Shown: one piece after another, positions 58,619 through 64,000 of the stretch
Layout of the letters: each line of letters begins with the position of its first letter
Position numbering within the stretch: the stretch's first letter is position 1
Notes under the pieces: generated by a model
Databases searched by the model: none
What the model was told of the DNA's origin: nothing
What the model saw: only the letters and a program-made list of their open reading frames with translations
Made by a program: the position numbers and the translations under genes
Assembly (NCBI GenBank): GCA_943912265.1
Contig: CALTTS010000005.1
Location: forward strand, 1 to 64,000
Length of the DNA: 64,000 nucleotides
Direction: 5' to 3'
Source: an uncultured Xanthomonas sp.
Lineage (GTDB): Bacteria; Pseudomonadota; Gammaproteobacteria; Xanthomonadales; Xanthomonadaceae

Positions 58619-59818
58619 TCAGGCGCTGGCGCGCGCAGCCGCCTGCGCCGCGTCGCGGGCGCGCGCCAGCGCATCGAGCAAGGCCTGCACCTGTTCGGCC
58701 GTGTGCAGCGTGGACAGGGTGATGCGCAGGCGCGCCCTGCCTTCGGGCACGGCCGGCGGGCGGATCGCGGAGACGAGGAAGCCGGCGCGCTCCAGCGCCG
58801 CGGCCATCGCCACGATCCCGGCCTCGTCGCCGGGCAGGGGCTGGATCGGCGTTTCCGACGGCATCAGCGCCAGCCCCGCGCGGCCGGCACCGGCGCGGAA
58901 CTGGGCGATGCGTTCCTGCAGGCGCTCGCGCCGCCAGCCGTCGCGCCGCGCCTGGCGCACCGCCGCCAGCGCGGCGGCGGCCTGCGAGGGCGGCAGCGCG
59001 GCGGCGTGCAGGTACGGGCGCGCGGTATCGGCCAGATGCCCGACCAGCGCGTCGTCGCCGGCGATCACCGCGCCGGACGCGCCCAGCGCCTTGCCCAGCG
59101 ACAGCACCAGCAGCGGCACCTCCTCGACGCCGAGGCCGGCGGCGGCCACGCTGCCGCGCCCGTCCGGGCCGGTCACGCCCACGCCGTGGGCATCGTCCAC
59201 GCAGGTCAGCGCCTGCTGCATCCGCGCCACCAGCGTCAGCGCGCGCAGCGGTGCGGCGTCGCCGTCCATGCCGAACACGCCCTCGGTCACCAGCATCGCC
59301 GCGCCGCCGGGCGACTGGCGCAGCTGGCGCATCGCGCCGCCGGCATCGAGGTGCGGGTAGCGGCGCAGCCGGCAGCCGGCCAGCCGGGCCGCATCGATCA
59401 GGCCGGGGTGGTTGAGCCGGTCCTGCACGCAGACATCGTCCGGTTCGCCCATCAGCGCCTGCACCACGGCCAGGTCGGCCAGGTAGCGGTTGCCGAACAG
59501 CAGCGCGCGCGGATAGCCGAGCCAGTCGGCGACCTCGCGCTCCAGTTCCCCGTGCAGGGCCAGCTGACCGCCCGACGGCGGCGGCCCGCCCGCACCGGCG
59601 CCGAGGCGGGCGGCGCCGTCCTGCAGCGCGGACACCACGCCGAACTGCTGCGACAGGCCGAGGTAGTCGTCGCCGCAGAAACCGGTGAGCCAGCGACCGT
59701 CGATCTGCACGCCGACGCCGTCGCGCTGGGCGATCGCGCGCGGCGCGCCGACGCGGGCCTGCGCCAGCCGCAGCCGGTGCTGGGCCTGGAGGCGCTGGTA
59801 CGGGTCGGGACGGTCCAT
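58619..59818 (-). CDS. bioF: 8-amino-7-oxononanoate synthase BioF
   Basis: 399 aa PLP enzyme that condenses pimeloyl-ACP (or CoA) with alanine. The PLP lysine lies in LSLGKALGASGAVIAG, with DDAHGVGVTGPDGRG and LLFGNRYLADLAVVQAL upstream. The conserved glycine loop before the His (usually GSGGSxxxSGY/H) here reads GAGGPPPSGGQLALHGELE; three prolines are unusual but the frame and length are normal (E. coli 384 aa). It heads the bioF-bioH-bioC run. bioB, bioA and bioD are not in this window. Confidence 0.93.
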   Translation of the reverse strand: MDRPDPYQRLQAQHRLRLAQARVGAPRAIAQRDGVGVQIDGRWLTGFCGDDYLGLSQQFGVVSALQDGAARLGAGAGGPPPSGGQLALHGELEREVADWLGYPRALLFGNRYLADLAVVQALMGEPDDVCVQDRLNHPGLIDAARLAGCRLRRYPHLDAGGAMRQLRQSPGGAAMLVTEGVFGMDGDAAPLRALTLVARMQQALTCVDDAHGVGVTGPDGRGSVAAAGLGVEEVPLLVLSLGKALGASGAVIAGDDALVGHLADTARPYLHAAALPPSQAAAALAAVRQARRDGWRRERLQERIAQFRAGAGRAGLALMPSETPIQPLPGDEAGIVAMAAALERAGFLVSAIRPPAVPEGRARLRITLSTLHTAEQVQALLDALARARDAAQAAARASA

Positions 59819-59960
59819 GCGTGCAAGCTTAACCGCTCGCGTGGCGGGCGTTCAGGCCACCGGTCGGGCGGAAGCGGCCGCCCGCGGCTGCCGATGCGCC
59901 GACGCCCGGGTGCGGCGATCCCCGATGGCCGGCGCCGGCCGCGGCGGCGACCCTGCCGCC

Positions 59961-60692
59961 ATGCATGCACCGTCCTGGCCCGCGATCACCGGCCCGCTGC
60001 GCGGCCTGGCCGGCCGCTTCGGCCGCTACGGCCTGCCCTCGCGCTGCCTCGTCTGCGGCGAGGCCGGGCAGGCGCGGCACGATCTGTGCCCGGCCTGCGA
60101 GGCGGCGCTGCCGTGGAACCGCATCGCCTGTCCGCGCTGCGGCCTGCCGCTGGCGGCGCCGGCCCCGGCCTGCGGTGCCTGCCTGCGCCGGCCGCCGGTC
60201 TTCGATGCGGTGCGGGCCGCGTTCGTCTACGCCGCGCCGCTGGACCGGCTGCTGCCACGCTTCAAGTTCCACCGCGACCTGGCCGCCGGCGCGCTGCTGG
60301 CCGGGCTGATGGCGACCGCCCTGCGCGCCGCGCCGCCCGCGCCCTGGCCCGATGCGCTGGTGCCGGTGCCGCTGCATCGCGGCCGCCTGCGGGCGCGCGG
60401 CTACGACCAGGCGCTGGAACTGGCCCGGCCGCTCGCACGCGGCTGCGGGGTGCCGCTGCAGGCCGGCGTGCTGCGGCGCCGGCGGGCCACCGCGGCCCAG
60501 TCCGAACTCGATGCCGCCGCGCGCCGGCGCAACCTGCGCGCGGCGTTCGCCGTGCACGGCGCCGTGCCGGCGCACGTGGCGCTGGTCGACGACGTGATGA
60601 CCACCGGCGCCACCCTGGAGGCCGCCGCCCGCGCCCTGCGCAAGGCCGGTGCGGAGCGGGTCGAGGCCTGGGTCTGCGCGCGCGTGCCGTGA
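59961..60692 (+). CDS. comF: ComF family phosphoribosyltransferase-like protein (GntX)
   Basis: 243 aa. An N-terminal zinc ribbon-like part with two CxxC pairs (CLVCGEAGQARHDLCPAC and CPRCGLPLAAPAPACGAC), then a PRT fold with DALVPVPLHRGRLRARGYDQALELA in part and the PRPP motif VALVDDVMTTGATLEAAARAL. ComF is required for natural transformation in several bacteria; E. coli GntX is the relative. Divergent from bioF, a common arrangement. A second ATG (MATALRAAPP) lies far inside. Start chosen at MHAPSWPAITG. Confidence 0.9.
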   Translation: MHAPSWPAITGPLRGLAGRFGRYGLPSRCLVCGEAGQARHDLCPACEAALPWNRIACPRCGLPLAAPAPACGACLRRPPVFDAVRAAFVYAAPLDRLLPRFKFHRDLAAGALLAGLMATALRAAPPAPWPDALVPVPLHRGRLRARGYDQALELARPLARGCGVPLQAGVLRRRRATAAQSELDAAARRRNLRAAFAVHGAVPAHVALVDDVMTTGATLEAAARALRKAGAERVEAWVCARVP

Positions 60693-60767
60693 GCGCGGCT
60701 TGACGCGCATGCGGCGCGCGGCGTATCCACGTCGACGGAACGCATGAATGCATCGAGGAGCGAACGC

Positions 60768-61328
60768 ATGAACGACGACCCGCTGGTCATCACCCCGCGC
60801 GGCACCGCATGGTGGCTGTACCTGCTATACGGCATCGCCGCGGTGCTGTTCGCCGTGGTCACCCTGTTCGCGCCGGGCAACACCATCTATGCGCTGATGC
60901 TGGCCTTCGGCGCGCTGTCGCTGGTGGACGGCGTGGTCAGCCTGGTCAGCGCGTTCCGCAGGGACGTGCTGCTGCCCGGCAGCCTGCTGGTGCTGTATGC
61001 GCTGGTGTCCATCGGCTTCGGCCTGCTGGCCATTTTCCGGCCGATGGAAGTGGCCACCGCCTTCCTGTGGGTGCTGGCGCTGTGGCTGCTGATCGCCGGC
61101 ATCGCCCGCATCGTGTTCGCGGTGGCGGTGCGCCGGGTGGCCAACGGCGAGTGGCTGCTGGTGCTCAGCGGGGTGCTGACCATCCTGCTCGGCGTGCTGT
61201 TCTTCGCCAAGCCGGGCCTGAGCATGGAGGTGCTGATGCTGTGGGTCGCGGCCGGCGTGCTGGTATACGGCCTGCTGCAGATCGCCCTGGCATTGCGCCT
61301 GCGCAAGCGCCAGCAGCGGATGTTCTGA
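60768..61328 (+). CDS. HdeD family (DUF308) membrane protein
   Basis: 186 aa with six membrane helices in three pairs, as in HdeD: WWLYLLYGIAAVLFAVVTLF, LVDGVVSLVSAFR, LLVLYALVSIGFGLLAIF, VANGEWLLVLSGVLTILLGVLFF in part. HdeD is linked to acid resistance at high cell density in E. coli; the role here is inferred by family. GAGGAG at 60755-60760 lies seven bases before the ATG at 60768, which decides the start over 60744. Convergent with ubiA across 44 GC-rich bases that can form a hairpin. Confidence 0.87.
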   Translation: MNDDPLVITPRGTAWWLYLLYGIAAVLFAVVTLFAPGNTIYALMLAFGALSLVDGVVSLVSAFRRDVLLPGSLLVLYALVSIGFGLLAIFRPMEVATAFLWVLALWLLIAGIARIVFAVAVRRVANGEWLLVLSGVLTILLGVLFFAKPGLSMEVLMLWVAAGVLVYGLLQIALALRLRKRQQRMF

Positions 61329-61372
61329 CGCGGCGGCGGCCGGCCCGGCGGACGCGCCGGCCGGCGGCACGC

Positions 61373-62266
61373 TCAGTGCGTGGCGTAGTGCAGGGCGATG
61401 CCGGCGAACACCGCCGCGCCCACCCAGTTGTTGTGCAGGAAGGCCTTGAAGCACGGCCCGCGTTCGCGATGCCGGGCCATGCGGAATTCCCGGGCGATCA
61501 GCCCGGCCGCCGTCAGCAGGCCCAGCCAGTAGAACGTGCCCAGCTGCGCCTGCCTGCCCGCCAGCGCCAACGCCAGCAGTACCAGCGCGTAGAGGATGCC
61601 CTGGATCACCAGGTCCAGGTCGCCGAACAGGATGGCGGTGGACTTGGAGCCCATGCGGATGTCGTCGTCGCGGTCCACCATCGCGTACCAGGTGTCGTAG
61701 GCGGTGGACCAGAGGATGTTGGCCGCGTACAGCACCCAGCCCAGCGGCGGCACCGTGCCCTGCACGGCGGCGAAGGCCATCGGGATGCCCCAGCCGAAGG
61801 CCATGCCCAGGTACACCTGCGGCAAGTAGGTATGGCGCTTCAGGTACGGGTAGGTGGCGGCGAGGAACAGGCCGACGACGCTGAGCAGGACGGTCAGCCG
61901 GTTCATCGTCAGCACCAGCGCGAAGGCCGCCAGCATCAGCACCGCGAACACCGCCAGCGCCTCGCGCCCGGACACCGCGCCGGTGGCCAGCGGACGCTCC
62001 CGGGTGCGCTCGACGTGCGGGTCCAGCCAGCGGTCGGCGTAGTCGTTGATCACGCAGCCGGCCGAGCGGGTCAGCCATACCCCGGCGGTGAACACGAACA
62101 GCGTCCACCACGCCGGCGTGCCGTGCGAGGCCAGCCACAGCGCCCACCATGTCGGCCACAGCAGCAGCAGGGTGCCGATCGGGCGGTCGCCGCGCAGCAG
62201 TTTCCAGTACTGGCCAAGCCGCGTGCGCCAGTGCGGCGGCCAGGTTCCGGTGCGTGTCCCTTTCAT
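61373..62266 (-). CDS. ubiA: 4-hydroxybenzoate polyprenyltransferase
   Basis: 297 aa with eight or nine membrane helices. It attaches the polyprenyl chain to 4-hydroxybenzoate in ubiquinone synthesis. Aspartate-rich motifs: CVINDYADRWLDPHVERT (NDxxDxxxD) and AMVDRDDDIRMGSKST (DxxxD). Length matches E. coli UbiA (290 aa). The ATG MKGTRTGTWPPHW has no good Shine-Dalgarno; TACGCT eight to thirteen bases upstream is a weak -10. It belongs to the same pathway as ubiJ-ubiB at 45-47 kb. Confidence 0.95.
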   Translation of the reverse strand: MKGTRTGTWPPHWRTRLGQYWKLLRGDRPIGTLLLLWPTWWALWLASHGTPAWWTLFVFTAGVWLTRSAGCVINDYADRWLDPHVERTRERPLATGAVSGREALAVFAVLMLAAFALVLTMNRLTVLLSVVGLFLAATYPYLKRHTYLPQVYLGMAFGWGIPMAFAAVQGTVPPLGWVLYAANILWSTAYDTWYAMVDRDDDIRMGSKSTAILFGDLDLVIQGILYALVLLALALAGRQAQLGTFYWLGLLTAAGLIAREFRMARHRERGPCFKAFLHNNWVGAAVFAGIALHYATH

Positions 62267-62375
62267 GCGTGAAAGCGTACCAACCGCGCCCGCCGGCGTC
62301 GCCCCCGACGCGCCGGGGGGCGCCGGCAATCCCGCGCGGCGATGCAGGCCTGGCGCACGGCGGGCCGATTCCGGC

Positions 62376-62381
62376 TAGAAT
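62376..62381 (+). promoter_or_regulatory. -10 box of the tRNA-Arg gene
   Basis: TAGAAT 11 bases before the mature 5' end of tRNA-Arg. Confidence 0.5.
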
Positions 62382-62392
62382 GCCGACCCCAA

Positions 62393-62469
62393 GCGCCCGT
62401 AGCTCAGCCGGATAGAGTAGTGGCTTCCGAAGCCATTGGTCGGGGGTTCGAATCCCTCCGGGCGCACCA
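62393..62469 (+). tRNA. tRNA-Arg with anticodon CCG
   Basis: 77 bases. Acceptor arms GCGCCCG and CGGGCGC pair perfectly, the discriminator is A and CCA is encoded. The D-arm is GCTC-AGCCGGATA-GAGT and the T-arm GGGGGTTCGAATCCCTC. The anticodon stem GTGGC/GCCAT holds the loop TTCCGAA, anticodon CCG at 62427-62429, reading codon CGG, which is common in this GC-rich genome. Confidence 0.97.
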
Positions 62470-62693
62470 GTCCTTCCGTCCGCCGTTCCTCGCCGCGGAC
62501 GGCTTCCCGCCCGCGCGGCGGCGGGCACCGGCGGAACGGCCGCCACTTCAAGGCATGCGCATCATCGCCATCGGGTTTCCGCTTGCCGATGGGCCGGCAC
62601 TTGATCGGCATCACGTTTCCGGCGCGGGCGCGGCTTGTCCGGCCTGCCCGCAGCGGCGACACTCGGCCGCATGACGCCAACGGGGGATCGGGC

Positions 62694-63665
62694 TTGCCGA
62701 CGACGTGTGCTTGTCCACGCACTGCAAGGGGCCGTGCGGCCGGGTTGCTGTTGCTGATGGCCGTCGGCGTGCTGGCGGCCTGCGGCCGGCACCCGCCCGC
62801 TGACCTGCCCGGCGCCAACAGCGAACCGGCCGAGGCCGTGCGCGCGCTGGCGGAGCGCCTGCAGGCCAACGATCTGGCCGGTTTCGCCCATGCCGCCCTG
62901 CCGCCGGCGGACCATGCCGCAGTGGACGCGGCATGGCGGGCGGGGCGCAGCCGCTGGCCGCTGTCCGAACTGCCCTTGTCCGCGCGCCTGCCGGGCCTGC
63001 TGGCCGCACTGGCCGCGCCCGGGGCCGAGGCGCGCCTGCAGCAGAGCTATGACGACCAATTGGCCGGGCAGGGGCCGGGGCTGAAGGCGGCCGCGCGCTC
63101 GCTGGCCCTGTTCGGCACCGAATACCTGGGCAAGCAGCCGCAATACACCGCCGCGCAGCGGGCCTACTACATCGCCATCGTGCAGGCGCTCGGCCACTGG
63201 GGCGCGCACGCGCCGCTGGGCGACCGTGGCCGGGCGCGCGCCGCGATCCAGCGCCTGGCCGCCTCGGCGCGCCGCACCGGCCTGTATTCGGAGGCCGATT
63301 TCTCCGCTGCCGGGCTGGACGGCAGCCTGGCCCGGCTGGCGCCGTTCGCGGCCGACGTGAAGGCGGTGCTGGGCAGCTACGACCTGGCGCTGGACGACAC
63401 CTTCGCCGACCTGCGCACCGGCCTGGTCAGCCAGAACGGCGATGCGGCCGTGGTCCGCGTCCAGTACCCGCTGGCGGGCCGGGAGATCGAGACCACGGTG
63501 CGGCTGTCGCGCCGCGATGGCCGCTGGTATCCGGAGGCGTTCCTGCGCGAAGCCGCCGCCCTGGCGGAGGCCGGCACCGGCCGCGATGCGGGGAAGGCCG
63601 TGGAACCGGGCGCGGAATCCGCCGTGGAACGCGGCGCGGCCGTCCTCCCGGCCGCTGGGCCATAA
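62694..63665 (+). CDS. Uncharacterised lipoprotein upstream of plsB
   Basis: About 323 aa. A lipobox AVGVLAAC follows a hydrophobic stretch (AAGLLLLMAVGVLAAC), so it is exported and lipid-anchored. The mature part is helical: AVRALAERLQANDLAGFAHAAL, YDDQLAGQGPGLKAAARSLALFGTEYLG, LSRRDGRWYPEAFLREAAAL. No family was recognised. The start is unsure: a TTG at 62694 gives a usable signal peptide and follows GGGGGA, while an ATG at 62671 is in another frame. Its stop TAA overlaps the first possible plsB ATG. Confidence 0.7.
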   Translation: MPTTCACPRTARGRAAGLLLLMAVGVLAACGRHPPADLPGANSEPAEAVRALAERLQANDLAGFAHAALPPADHAAVDAAWRAGRSRWPLSELPLSARLPGLLAALAAPGAEARLQQSYDDQLAGQGPGLKAAARSLALFGTEYLGKQPQYTAAQRAYYIAIVQALGHWGAHAPLGDRGRARAAIQRLAASARRTGLYSEADFSAAGLDGSLARLAPFAADVKAVLGSYDLALDDTFADLRTGLVSQNGDAAVVRVQYPLAGREIETTVRLSRRDGRWYPEAFLREAAALAEAGTGRDAGKAVEPGAESAVERGAAVLPAAGP

Positions 63666-63666
63666 T
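63661..63666 (+). promoter_or_regulatory. -10 box for leaderless plsB transcript
   Basis: CATAAT seven bases before the ATG at 63674. It also contains the stop of the upstream lipoprotein gene. Confidence 0.4.
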
Positions 63667-63673
63667 GTCGCCG

Positions 63674-64000
63674 ATGCCAGAACAGAATCCCCTGCCATTT
63701 CCGGATGCACCGGAAACGCCGCCCCCGGCTGCCCCGGCGCCCGCGCAAGGCGGTCCCGGCGTCCCGGCGCCGCGCCCGCCGGTGCGGCGCCCGCTGTGGC
63801 TGCGCCTGCTCGGCAAGATCGCCGAGCCGTGGATCAGCCTGAAGATCGAACCCGACGACCCGGCCCGCTTCGAGGGCGGCCGTCCGGTCTGCTACGTGCT
63901 CGAGCACTACGGCCTGTCCAGCACCCTGATCCTCGACCGCGCCTGCCGCCAGGCCGGCCTGCCCTCGCCGCTGGCGCCGCTGCCGGGCGACCCGCTGCGC
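63674..64000 (+). CDS. plsB: Glycerol-3-phosphate acyltransferase PlsB, N-terminal part only
   Basis: The first 109 codons; the gene continues past the right edge. After a Pro/Ala-rich start (residues 1-35) the PlsB N-terminal region is recognisable: RPLWLRLLGKIAEPWISLKI, RPVCYVLEHYGLSSTLILDR and ACRQAGLPSPLAPLP. PlsB acylates glycerol-3-phosphate at position 1 in the inner membrane, the step after GpsA. The catalytic HX4D motif would be beyond the window. A start at 63665 is also possible; 63674 fits the leaderless spacing seen elsewhere. Confidence 0.9.
   Translation, partial: MPEQNPLPFPDAPETPPPAAPAPAQGGPGVPAPRPPVRRPLWLRLLGKIAEPWISLKIEPDDPARFEGGRPVCYVLEHYGLSSTLILDRACRQAGLPSPLAPLPGDPLR

Noticed and set aside
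61334..61364. GC-rich inverted repeat between the HdeD-like gene and ubiA as a bidirectional terminator
   Set aside because: GCCGG/CCGGC pairing is possible, but the region is so uniformly GC-rich that many alternative folds exist and there is no U-run on either strand. Not listed as a feature.
62671..62757. ATG at 62671 as the start of the lipoprotein gene
   Set aside because: It is in a different frame from the lipobox and reaches a stop after about 29 codons. The TTG at 62694 is in frame, though a frameshift joining the two cannot be excluded.

Overview
This 64 kb window is GC-rich chromosome from a gammaproteobacterium of the Xanthomonadaceae/Lysobacteraceae group. The clues are the Ax21-type outer-membrane protein, the oleA-oleB-oleC-oleD olefin genes, the yibN-like rhodanese/secB/gpsA block, ubiJ-ubiB, a divergent hemD-hemX-hemY block, and start regions in which a NANAAT -10 box lies 6-7 bases before the ATG. 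The genus (Luteimonas, Lysobacter, Stenotrophomonas, Pseudoxanthomonas, Thermomonas or similar) cannot be fixed from the sequence alone. High GC leaves many long antisense reading frames open; these were discarded.

Layout. 1-6000: partial rlmI, a frameshifted flavin-reductase-like gene, a TerC family gene behind a yybP-ykoY (Mn2+) riboswitch, a rhomboid, an acid phosphatase lipoprotein, a META/DUF4377 lipoprotein and uppP. 6000-12700: a nitrogen-control block, glnA (NtrC site plus sigma54 promoter), glnK-type PII, amtB, ntrB and ntrC. 12700-30900: housekeeping and envelope genes (sodC, a thiolase, an MFS exporter, hemD-hemX-hemY, a rhodanese, secB, gpsA, Ax21, trmL, an M16 peptidase). 31000-43600: the ole cluster for long-chain olefins or beta-lactones. 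43600-52600: DUF1328, ddl, ubiJ-ubiB, a hydrolase, a RIO-type kinase, parDE and mnmG. 53000-64000: a Tyr/Gly-rich lipoprotein, a PLP dehydratase, a YdcF protein, lpxO-like, bioC-bioH-bioF, comF, an HdeD-like protein, ubiA, tRNA-Arg(CCG), a lipoprotein and the start of plsB.

The most unusual region is the ole cluster. oleA is separated from oleB by a module of lower GC than its surroundings: a Fic AMPylase with a winged helix, then a type III restriction-modification pair (mod, res). The res stop codon overlaps the oleB start. After oleB comes a small lower-GC PD-(D/E)XK-like nuclease gene, followed by ykgJ and osmC family genes. Between oleC and oleD lies a DUF559 nuclease-fold gene bracketed by two copies of a GC-rich repeat that share a 48/50 identical block. 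Three unrelated nuclease-type genes have therefore entered one biosynthetic cluster without destroying any ole reading frame. The mod gene also carries a central segment of about 600 bp at roughly 50% GC where its target recognition domain should be, as expected of a swapped specificity domain.

Two genes look broken: the flavin-reductase-like gene near 1140 (one base missing, with an intact paralogue at 17973) and an unrecognised gene after sodC (two compensating frameshifts). Several genes too short or too close to the window edge for routine ORF calling are included: partial rlmI, the 51-aa DUF1328 protein and a 33-aa lysine-rich protein.
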